Assembly: GCA_030425545.1 (NCBI GenBank)
Contig: JAUIAC010000029.1
Location: forward strand, 1-35,793
From: a bacterium
Lineage (GTDB): Bacteria; Myxococcota_A; UBA9042
Direction of reading: 5' to 3'
DNA length: 35,793 nucleotides
How positions within the stretch are numbered: the first letter of the stretch is position 1; each line of letters opens with the position of its first letter. Positions 11,968 through 18,967 of this stretch are shown piece by piece. The notes under the pieces were generated by a model. The model did not search any database. It saw only the letters and a list, made by a program, of their open reading frames with translations, and was not told the DNA's origin. The position numbers and the translations under genes were made by a program.

Positions 11968-13386
11968 CTATCGCACTGTGTGACTGAGCACCTGCTCCGC
12001 CCACTCTACCTCGGCGGACAGCTGCGTGAACCGCACCCGGTCGACCGGCTCGGCCTGCTCCCCAGCGACGTGCCGGAGCTCGCCCACCAGCCCTTGGATG
12101 CGCTGGCCGGCGCGGCTGGACAGCCTCCCCGTACGCACCAGCCGCGTCACCGCTGCCGGCAACGTGTCAAACCCGTCAACGGGGGCCTGGACTTCCCGTC
12201 TCCGTCCGCGGCGCTCGGCCTGCTCGACCAGCCGGGTCAGGTGGCGAGCGAGCTGCAGCGACGGACGTCGATAGTCGGCGTCGGGCCGCGCGAGCCAGGC
12301 GCGCACGGTGCCGCGTAGGCGCCCGTCCCCTGCGGAGCTGCCCGGCGTTGGCGGCAGCCGCGGTCCCGGCATGCGCGCGGCGAGCAGCACGGGAGCCAGC
12401 AGCGCCGCCACCACGGCCAGCCACCACAGCAGCCGGAGCTCACGCCGCTGCAGGAGCTTGGCGGCCGCCGCGACGCTCGCTTGGAGGCGCTCGCGCACAT
12501 CGGGCACGCCGTCACCCGGGTGCTTCGCGGTGAAGGTCCCCGTGATGTGCTGCAGGTTGGCCAGCAGCCGCACGCGGCAGGGTTCGCCCTCGAAGCAGTA
12601 GTACCGCAGCAGGTTCGCGCTCAGCTGCTTGTTGCCGTAGAAGCGCCGCACCATGGCGTTGATCAAGGCGCTGGGGTCCGCCAGCGCGAGCACCCTGCCC
12701 TGCTTGCCCGGCTGCTGCGCCTCCATGATCCAGGCCCGCACGCCGTCCACGTAGCGCCCCAGGGGGGTGTGGCGCCAGCCGCCGCCACCGCCGTCGGCGA
12801 GCACTGCGGCCGGGTGGTTGAGCACGACCTGCTCGACGTGAAACCCGAGGAAGGCGCCGACGGCCGTACCACCCTGCAGCTGCGGCAGGTGCCGCGCCCC
12901 GCCCGCGTAGGAGCTCGCTTCGCCCGCCTGCCCCACCAGCTCCATGCCAAAGGGCCGCACCCACCGGGCGCCCGCGCGGAAGTCGTCGGCGACGATGACC
13001 CGCCCTCCGGCCCGCACGAAGGCGAGCAGCGCCTGGATCTGCGGGCCCTCCGGCGCGGCGTGAGGCGCGACCACGAAGAGCACCTCGTCTTCGGAGACCG
13101 TGGACCAGTCGAGCGTCCGCGCCACCCTCAGGTCCACCTGCGCCTCCCGTGCGGTCTCGACCAGGTAGCCGAGCCCGTTCCACTCGTCCGACGAGGGCGC
13201 GAAGTCGGCGCCACGCTGCGGCCGGGCGTCTGCGGTCCTGGCCCCCAGGCCGCCGAAGGGCAGCGCCGGCGCCAGCGTGGCCAACAGGAGCGCGGTCGCG
13301 ACGACGCGGGTCACCGGCGGGGACGTCGGCGCGGGCCGCCCCCGGGGCTGCTCGCGACGCCCAACAGGCCGCGGCGCCCCCCTCAT
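11968..13386 (-). CDS. DUF4350-type membrane protein
   Basis: A membrane protein of 472 residues. An N-terminal hydrophobic segment (about 25-45) is a signal or anchor. The periplasmic part (50-170) has the DUF4350 pattern: SSDEWNGLGYL, DWSTV, then LFVVAPH and a strand-turn GGRVIVADDF, consistent with a glutamine-amidotransferase-like fold seen in this family. A transmembrane helix LLWWLAVVAALLAPVLLA is near residue 325, followed by a basic cytoplasmic tail. DUF4350 genes regularly accompany moxR and DUF58 genes. The ATG at 13386 has GGAGG six bases upstream and overlaps the stop of the preceding gene in ATGA, which settles the start although the frame is open further upstream. The molecular function is not known. 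Confidence 0.82.
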   Translation of the reverse strand: MRGAPRPVGRREQPRGRPAPTSPPVTRVVATALLLATLAPALPFGGLGARTADARPQRGADFAPSSDEWNGLGYLVETAREAQVDLRVARTLDWSTVSEDEVLFVVAPHAAPEGPQIQALLAFVRAGGRVIVADDFRAGARWVRPFGMELVGQAGEASSYAGGARHLPQLQGGTAVGAFLGFHVEQVVLNHPAAVLADGGGGGWRHTPLGRYVDGVRAWIMEAQQPGKQGRVLALADPSALINAMVRRFYGNKQLSANLLRYYCFEGEPCRVRLLANLQHITGTFTAKHPGDGVPDVRERLQASVAAAAKLLQRRELRLLWWLAVVAALLAPVLLAARMPGPRLPPTPGSSAGDGRLRGTVRAWLARPDADYRRPSLQLARHLTRLVEQAERRGRRREVQAPVDGFDTLPAAVTRLVRTGRLSSRAGQRIQGLVGELRHVAGEQAEPVDRVRFTQLSAEVEWAEQVLSHTVR

Positions 13387-15068
13387 GCCCCCTCCTCGGT
13401 GCGACCCAGGGCGGCGTCGAGGCGCTCCAGCGCGTCGGCGTCGGTCTTGCGGCCATAGAGCGCGACGTCCGCGGCGTCGACGGCCTCGCGGATGGCGCCG
13501 TGCCCGCGCCGCCGCGCCCGCATCCACCGCGGCTCCACCAGGGCAGGTGTCTCCCGTAGCCAGTCGACCGTGCGACCGGTGTGGTGCGCGACCGTCGCAG
13601 CGAAGCGCCCGCGCGCCACCGCCCGGCACGAGCGCGGCAGGAGCTCGCAGCCGTCGTAGGTGCCGTCGTGGGGCACCGTGAGCGCCACCTGCAGCGGCTC
13701 GTGCTCAGGCGCCTCCACGCGCAGCGTCCAGGCGCCCCCTCGCAGGGCGCCGAAGTCGAAGCGGCCGTGGTCGTCCGCCTCGACCAGCCGCTGCGCCTCC
13801 GGCCCCTGTGCCACGACCACCGCGGCCGTTGGGGCCCCGGTCTCCCCGTGGAGCACACACCCCCGCACCACGTGGCCCGCGTCACCGTCCCCGACATGCC
13901 GCACCTGCCGCGCCGGCAGGCCCGCCGCCGCGGCGTCCTGCTCCGCCAGCAGCGTGCGCTCGCGCACCAGGTCACGCCAACGCCGCCACGCCAGGCCGAG
14001 GGCCAAGGCGACCAGGAGCGCGACGTAGATCCACTCCGACGGCGAGGTGGGCGGCGGCACGTCGACGGCGAGCACGGGGCTCCAGCCCACGTCGTGAAAG
14101 GGCGCCGGCACGCGCGCCTCGGCCACGACGCCGATGGCCCCGGGCGCGAAGAGCTCGGCCAGCACGTCGCCCCGAAGCCTGGCGGCGAAGCGCCCGTCGG
14201 CCTCGACGCCGATGCTGCCCAAGCGGGTCCGGTCCGCGTGGAGGGTCACCGTCGCGTTGCGCGCGGGCCGGGTCTGGCCGCCGCCCACGTGCACGCGCAC
14301 CTCGCCCTCGACGCAGGTCGCGTCGTCGGGGCACGCGCGCTCGCTGCGCCGCAGGTCCACCCCGAGCGCCATGCGGACATCGAGGGGGACGCGCACCGTG
14401 CGGCCGGCCACATGGGCTCCGTCCGGCACCGTCGCGCTCAAGGTCCGGAGACCGGCAGGCAGGAGCTTCGCGAGGGGCACGCGCGCCTCAGCCCAGCCCT
14501 CGGGGCCGGTCTCCAACGTCGGCAGCGCGACCTGATCGACGGCCAGGCGCACCGCCCGCTGCCCGAGCGGCACGCCCGCCACGCCGACGTAGACCGACAC
14601 CGCGAGCGCGCTCAGATCCGAGCTCACCACCGCCGGCCGCACCTCGACCTCGACGTCGGCCCTGGGCTTGTCCACCGGCGCGATGCGGTCGACCTGGGCG
14701 CTGCCGTACGAGGGGTCTCCGGCGTAGGTCGCCCGCAGCCGGACCTTGAGCGCGCGGAGCGGCACCTCGGCGCGCGGGAACACGGCCTCGAAGCGGCCGG
14801 CGCGTCGCGTGGTCACCTGGGCATGTCGACCTGTCCCCATGGGCCCCGCGACCGGCGCGGCCAGGGTGACGTTCACCGCTGCGTTGGCGATGCCCCGCCC
14901 ACGCGCGTCGGTCAGCTGCCCGCGCACGACCACCTCGCCAGCGCGCGCGAAGACGTGCGCCTCCACCTGAGCGCGGGCCCGCACGTGGAGCCGCAGGGCG
15001 ACCCCTTGCGTCGGCCACGCCTGGGCACCGCAGACAACCAGCACGAGCACCATCCACCGACACCCCAT
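13383..15068 (-). CDS. membrane protein with Ig-like and carboxypeptidase-regulatory-like domains
   Basis: First gene of the MoxR/DUF58 operon, about 561 residues. It has a signal peptide (MVLVLVVCGAQAW), then a large extracytoplasmic region with an Ig-like fold near residues 40-130 (VVVRGQLTDARGRGIANAAV and YAGDPSYGSAQ are typical), further beta-rich segments, and a CxxxxxC pair. A transmembrane helix WIYVALLVALALGLAW lies about residue 345. A second beta domain after it (VVRGCVLHGETGAP, DDHGRFDFGALRGG) resembles carboxypeptidase-regulatory or transthyretin-like domains, which would place it in the cytoplasm unless the topology differs. The start is uncertain: the ATG at 15068 has no clear ribosome site; an in-frame GTG at 15125 is preceded by GGAGG. 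I do not recognise a specific function. Confidence 0.72.
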   Translation of the reverse strand: MGCRWMVLVLVVCGAQAWPTQGVALRLHVRARAQVEAHVFARAGEVVVRGQLTDARGRGIANAAVNVTLAAPVAGPMGTGRHAQVTTRRAGRFEAVFPRAEVPLRALKVRLRATYAGDPSYGSAQVDRIAPVDKPRADVEVEVRPAVVSSDLSALAVSVYVGVAGVPLGQRAVRLAVDQVALPTLETGPEGWAEARVPLAKLLPAGLRTLSATVPDGAHVAGRTVRVPLDVRMALGVDLRRSERACPDDATCVEGEVRVHVGGGQTRPARNATVTLHADRTRLGSIGVEADGRFAARLRGDVLAELFAPGAIGVVAEARVPAPFHDVGWSPVLAVDVPPPTSPSEWIYVALLVALALGLAWRRWRDLVRERTLLAEQDAAAAGLPARQVRHVGDGDAGHVVRGCVLHGETGAPTAAVVVAQGPEAQRLVEADDHGRFDFGALRGGAWTLRVEAPEHEPLQVALTVPHDGTYDGCELLPRSCRAVARGRFAATVAHHTGRTVDWLRETPALVEPRWMRARRRGHGAIREAVDAADVALYGRKTDADALERLDAALGRTEEGA

Positions 15069-15238
15069 CGGCACGCGGGGCGCGCGCCCGCGGTCGCGTT
15101 CAGCCTGGCTCGAGCTGCTTGGCACACACCCTCCTGGCGAGTGCAGCATGATGCATGACGCGCAGAGCCGTTCCCAGAGCCCGAGTCGGGCCGCTCAGAA
15201 TCCCATTTTCTGCCGCCGGGTCGGCGTCCTGGGTGGCG

Positions 15239-15267
15239 TTGCGGGGCCTAGATCGGCGTGGTAGATT
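15239..15267 (+). promoter_or_regulatory. candidate sigma70 promoter for the lipoprotein transcript
   Basis: TTGCGG (15239-15244) and TAGATT (15262-15267) are 17 bp apart, close to the spacing and -10 seen ahead of gyrB. The predicted start near 15275 lies just before three consecutive hairpins. Confidence 0.45.
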
Positions 15268-15369
15268 CGGCCCGATTCCATGATGTCCTCCGGGTTGCGG
15301 CAGTCCGCAGCCATCGGGGGTCAGCGTTGGCGAGAGTCTCGGACTTCAGTCCGCGAAGAGTAGGGCGAT

Positions 15370-15387
15370 GCCCGCACACGTGCGGGC
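15370..15387. promoter_or_regulatory. 8-bp inverted repeat in leader
   Basis: GCCCGCAC, two bases, then GTGCGGGC. It could be an operator for a dimeric repressor or the third hairpin of the leader RNA. It lies about 90 bp before the lipoprotein start. Confidence 0.4.
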
Positions 15388-15477
15388 GACACCCGTCAGG
15401 GGTCTGGCGACTCAGCCGCCCTTGAACGACAGAGCACCATGTGGCGCGGCAATGCGGCGCCGGAAGAGGGAGACACG

Positions 15478-16485
15478 ATGAGCACGATGCGGCGTGCGAT
15501 TCTCATCAAGCGCGAGACGGTGGCGGCCCTTGTGGCGGTCACGGTGCTGGCCGGGCTGGCTGGCTGCGCGGAGATCCGTCCCCCGGACCCCGAGGCGGCA
15601 GCGCGTCTGGCAGACCTGCGCACCGAGCTCGAGGAGACGCGTGTCCTCGTTGCGTACCAGAAGAAGCGCAAGAAAGAGGCGGTGGCGCGGGGCGAGAACC
15701 CGGATCAGTACGACAACGCCAAGGCTCTGAAGGAAGAGGACCGCTTCAAGCGCATCTGGGCGGCGCAGCGCAAGATCGCCTTCGACACCTTCTACAAGCG
15801 CTACGAGAAGCTCGCGGGCGACGTGGTGAACCACTGCGCCGTGGCCTCGGCCAGCGACCCGCAGGACTGGAAGATCGACAAGTGCGTGCTCAAGCAGCCT
15901 GAGCCCGTGTACGACCCGCTGAAGTCGGCCGGCGTGACGCTCGCCGCGCTGCTCCTCGCCATCGCAGGCATCGGCCTGTACCGGCAGGGCCGTCGCAGCA
16001 TCGACGTGGTGGCGCTCTCGGCGGGCGACCTGGGCCTCAAGGCGCACCAGGGCCGCCAGACGACCAAGCTCGACGGGCAGTACAAGGACTTCACGGTGCA
16101 GGTCGAGGCGAGCGCGCCTGAAGCAGGCAGCGGAGATCGCTTCGTGCGTGTGCACGTGCTCTCCGGCGTCGACAGCGGCGTCGTGGTTCGCTTCGGCCCC
16201 TTGGCGCCGCCGACCGGTCTGGAGCTGCCCGACCTCGACGCTCCCGAGGTCCGCGACAACCGTGTGCCCCCCGGGTACAAACTGCGCATCAGCGAGGGCG
16301 CGTCGGCCGAGCAGCTGCTCAAGGGCGACGTCGGCTTCCAGATTCGGGAGTTTGATCCTGTGGACGTCCGCGTGCACGACGGCATGCTGACGGTGACCAC
16401 GTGGTTCCTGGTGACCGAGCCGGCGCAGGTCGTCGAGCTGGTGGACCTGACCATCGCCGTGGCCGAGCTCTACCCCGCGGCCTGA
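15478..16485 (+). CDS. lipoprotein with internal transmembrane helix, function unknown
   Basis: A protein of 335 residues that I do not recognise. The N-terminus is a lipoprotein signal with lipobox LAGC (Cys near residue 30). A charged, Glu/Lys/Arg-rich helical stretch follows (about 35-120), possibly coiled coil. Then comes a clear transmembrane helix, TLAALLLAIAGIGLY, around residue 160, ending in RQGRR, and a beta-rich C-terminal domain of about 170 residues. Having both a lipid anchor and a TM helix would place the C-terminal domain in the cytoplasm if the lipoprotein stays in the inner membrane. The ATG at 15478 has GAGGGAG upstream; a longer frame from 15439 would put an unlikely tail before the signal. 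It is a lone gene behind a structured leader. Confidence 0.75.
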   Translation: MSTMRRAILIKRETVAALVAVTVLAGLAGCAEIRPPDPEAAARLADLRTELEETRVLVAYQKKRKKEAVARGENPDQYDNAKALKEEDRFKRIWAAQRKIAFDTFYKRYEKLAGDVVNHCAVASASDPQDWKIDKCVLKQPEPVYDPLKSAGVTLAALLLAIAGIGLYRQGRRSIDVVALSAGDLGLKAHQGRQTTKLDGQYKDFTVQVEASAPEAGSGDRFVRVHVLSGVDSGVVVRFGPLAPPTGLELPDLDAPEVRDNRVPPGYKLRISEGASAEQLLKGDVGFQIREFDPVDVRVHDGMLTVTTWFLVTEPAQVVELVDLTIAVAELYPAA

Positions 16486-17050
16486 GCGGGACACCAGCAC
16501 GCCGGGACGCCCAGCGCGCCCAGCATGCCGGGACGCCCAGCGCACGGACGCGCCGCCCCGAGAGCGTGGACGCGGGTGCTCTCCGAGCCGCGTCTCCGCT
16601 ACGAGAGCGCCCCCAAAGCCCCGATTCTCCTTGAGTCCGCTGCGAAGTACGCGCAGGGTCGTCGAGACGTTCGGGTCGACGCCAACGCGGCGGTCGGCCT
16701 GCGCCAGTGACGGGCAGGAATGCGGCGCCGCCAGCGGGGTTGCTTTCAGGACGCCCGCGCAGTGCCGGGAGGAGCGCAGCATGGGGGCCGCCGGGAGAGC
16801 AGAGCGCCAGGTCGATGCGCTACACGTTGGCCTGGCAGACCGCGGCGAACATGATTGTCTGGCCAAACTGCGAGCTTTTCTGTCTCTTGGGGGGGCTACG
16901 AGCGCCCCCAGCCACGGCAAGCTGCGGCTTTCCCTTCCCAGCAGACTGACCGGCGTGGCCGCAAGAACGGAGACAAGGCGCAGTCTGCTAGACCCCTTGG
17001 CGACGCGGTGCGGGCGGCTCGCGTCGCCCCTCAGCCCGGACGCCTAGCCC
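16486..17050. other. 565-bp stretch with no supported gene
   Basis: No frame shows a family resemblance; plus-strand frames are Arg/Ser-rich and lack ribosome sites, and the long minus-strand frame is a shadow of the lipoprotein gene. It holds a 26-bp-period direct repeat (16495-16543), a hairpin GAGAGC/GCTCTC (16560-16583) that may end the lipoprotein mRNA, a second hairpin GGGGGC/GCCCCC (16891-16909), and a -10-like TGCTAGACC (16986-16994) ahead of the next gene. Confidence 0.45.
16495..16543. repeat. two 23-bp direct repeats
   Basis: CAGCACGCCGGGACGCCCAG (start of copy 1, 16495-16517) recurs at 16521-16543 with a single C to T change, a 26-bp period. It lies just after the lipoprotein stop codon. 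There are only two copies, so a CRISPR array is excluded. Confidence 0.8.
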
Positions 17051-17962
17051 ATGGATGTGACGCGCACGCTCGGTTGGCTCGTCGGCGCAGGCCTGACGGG
17101 CGCGGCGTTGGGCGTCGTCTCAGGGGTCGGTGGCCGCTCCCTCTTTCTGATGGGGCTGTGGCCTCTGGCCGCGGCGCTGGCGGGCGGTTTTGCCCTGGTC
17201 ACGTTCGCCCACCTGACCCGGGAGCGTCGGCGACTGTGGCACCTCGTGGCGGCCGGGCTGCTTGCGCTTGCTTGGCTGGCCGCGGACCGTGGCTCGGACG
17301 CGGTGCTCTTCCATCTGGAGCAGACCTCCGAGGTCGGGCGCCGCGGGCTGCTCTTGGCGGACCACGCCGTGGTCCATGACGACGACGACCCGGCCGCGCT
17401 GGTGGACGCGTCGCTGCTGGCAGAGACCGGCGCGGCGGGTTGGTTGGGCGCGGCGCGGGTGCAGCTGCGGGTCGGTGTGCCTGCGCTGCGCGTGCTCTCG
17501 GTGTCGCGGGTGTTCAAGGTGCCGGTGTGGGCCCACGCGCTCTGGCTGGCGCTGCGCGCGGCCCTGGTGGCGCTGGTGGCCTCGCGCGCGCTCGAGCAGC
17601 TTCGGGCGGAGCCGGTGTGCGACCGCTGCGGCCGCAGCCTGCGCCGGCGCAGGTTGGGGTGGCTGAGCGAAGACGCGGCCCGCGAGGTGGCCGAGACGTG
17701 GCAGAAGGGGCCGTCGCCGACCCAACCCGCCGCGATGGGCGACCCTGTCCGCGCGCTGCCCGAGCTCGCGGCTCAGCGCGACGCGCGGTGGCCTGTGGCG
17801 GTGCTGGAGGATCGTTGCCCGGCGGGGCACACGCATGTCGCCGGCCTGGAGCTCCAGCGCGCGCGTGGCCGGGGGCTCGCCCGCCGTTCGCCGGGGCCGC
17901 TGGCGCGGCGCGCGGCCGTGTCCTCGCCGGGCGAGGCAGCGGCGACTCAGCTCGGCGGCTGA
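17051..17962 (+). CDS. membrane protein with zinc-ribbon-like cysteines
   Basis: An unrecognised protein of 303 residues. Hydrophobic segments near residues 6-26, 30-50 and 62-78 form an N-terminal membrane region. A soluble stretch (about 85-150) contains VVHDDDDPAALVD. Another helix at about 155-183 (ALWLALRAALVALVASRAL) is followed by CDRCGRSLRRRR, and a further CPAGH occurs near residue 255, so a zinc ribbon split over the C-terminal half is possible. The tail is Ala/Arg-rich. The ATG has no strong ribosome site. Its last 16 bp overlap the end of the convergent nadK gene, with no room for a terminator between them. No function can be assigned. Confidence 0.65.
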   Translation: MDVTRTLGWLVGAGLTGAALGVVSGVGGRSLFLMGLWPLAAALAGGFALVTFAHLTRERRRLWHLVAAGLLALAWLAADRGSDAVLFHLEQTSEVGRRGLLLADHAVVHDDDDPAALVDASLLAETGAAGWLGAARVQLRVGVPALRVLSVSRVFKVPVWAHALWLALRAALVALVASRALEQLRAEPVCDRCGRSLRRRRLGWLSEDAAREVAETWQKGPSPTQPAAMGDPVRALPELAAQRDARWPVAVLEDRCPAGHTHVAGLELQRARGRGLARRSPGPLARRAAVSSPGEAAATQLGG

Positions 17963-18966
17963 CTCACGGTCACTCCGGCGGCGGCCAAGATGGTCTCGCT
18001 GACGCGGCGCATGTCGGCGCGGCGCGCCTCGACGTCGGCGGCCGCCACCCACGGGAGCGGCCGCGCAGACGGGCTGAAGCGGATGCGATCGCCCGTGCCG
18101 AAGAAGACGCGCCTGTGGTTGCCGTCGATGTAGAGCACTCCGGCCGGGATGTGGCTCTCCAGCTCCACCGCCTGCTCGACAACCCCGCGGACCATGGGCG
18201 CCTGGTCGCGCACCGAGAGTGGAAAGAGCTCGCGGACCCGGTATTGCAGCCGGCTGTCGGACAGCGGCTGAATCGAGCCGCCTGCCGAGCGGATGGCCCC
18301 GGTGGAACCGGCCGCGGTCGCGACCCAGACCCCAGACGACTTCTGCATCTGCGCGCGGTCGCCGTAGTGCAGGGTGTAGCGCGTGGTCTCCGCCGGGACC
18401 TTGTGGGCCACCAGCACGTCGTTCAGCGCCAGATCCCGCACCGGGCGGCCGTTGATGGCCACCTGCATGCGCCAGAGCCCGGCGCTCCGGACCTCGCCCC
18501 GCCGCAGCGACTGAAAGAGCGCCGCGAAGGAGCGCGCGTTGGCCGCACAGAAGAAGCCGACCGACGAGCCCTCAGCGCTGTTGACGCCGAGCATGGGCGT
18601 CCCGTCGTCGCCTGGCTGGCTCTCGACGCAGTGAGACGCGCGCAGGAAGGTGCCGTCGCCCCCCACGGTGATGATCAGGTCCGCCCAGCGCGCGTCTCGG
18701 CGACGGAGCGCGTCGACCACCCGCAGGCGCACCCCCTGGCTGCGCAGCACAGCGGTGACCGACTCGAGCGTGGCGAGGTGTTCTTTGTGGGCGCCGATGA
18801 TGCGCGCGCTGGTGGGGCCGCCCCGGTCGAGCAGGGCCGTGAGCTTGGGGTCCGGCCGCCGGCGCTGTCGCTGCAGGGTCGACGTCTTGGCGACGAGGAC
18901 CACCCGGTCGACCTGGACCACCTGACCGACCGTGTGCCGTCGCGCCGCGGCCCGCAGCGCGTGCAC
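17947..18966 (-). CDS. nadK: NAD kinase
   Basis: Phosphorylates NAD to NADP using ATP or polyphosphate; cytoplasmic. The protein of about 339 residues carries the family motifs: GGDGTFLRA (about 102-110), GVNSAEGSSVGFF, LNDVLVAHK (the usual NE/ND motif, about 181) and TAAGSTGAIRSAGG (about 217-230). The last matches the usual TPTGSTAYxLSAGG only loosely. It is somewhat longer than E. coli NadK (292). The start is not certain: GTG at 18966 begins one base after the kinase stop; an in-frame TTG at 18981 has GAGG six bases upstream and would overlap that gene. Either way the two genes are co-transcribed and probably translationally coupled. Confidence 0.9.
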   Translation of the reverse strand: MHALRAAARRHTVGQVVQVDRVVLVAKTSTLQRQRRRPDPKLTALLDRGGPTSARIIGAHKEHLATLESVTAVLRSQGVRLRVVDALRRRDARWADLIITVGGDGTFLRASHCVESQPGDDGTPMLGVNSAEGSSVGFFCAANARSFAALFQSLRRGEVRSAGLWRMQVAINGRPVRDLALNDVLVAHKVPAETTRYTLHYGDRAQMQKSSGVWVATAAGSTGAIRSAGGSIQPLSDSRLQYRVRELFPLSVRDQAPMVRGVVEQAVELESHIPAGVLYIDGNHRRVFFGTGDRIRFSPSARPLPWVAAADVEARRADMRRVSETILAAAGVTVSQPPS

Positions 18967-18967
18967 G

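Larger units (their letters stand above)
15150..15477 (+). other. gene-free region with structured leader for the 15478 lipoprotein
   Basis: No ORF is supported in this 328-bp divergent gap. On the plus strand a promoter (15239-15267) would start RNA near 15275, leaving a leader of about 200 nt. It contains three hairpins in a row: TGCGG/CCGCA (15296-15309), CGGAC/GTCCG with loop TTCA (15340-15353), and an 8-bp GCCCGCAC/GTGCGGGC (15370-15387). I could not match it to a known riboswitch class. It may regulate the lipoprotein gene or be a small RNA. Confidence 0.4.

Noticed and set aside
15296..15387. Known riboswitch (fluoride, SAH, c-di-GMP, cobalamin, glnA considered)
   Set aside because: None of the conserved core sequences of these classes is present in the right order.
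15412..16920. Minus-strand frame of 502 residues
   Set aside because: Antisense of the lipoprotein gene at 15478-16485, which has its own ribosome site and lipobox.
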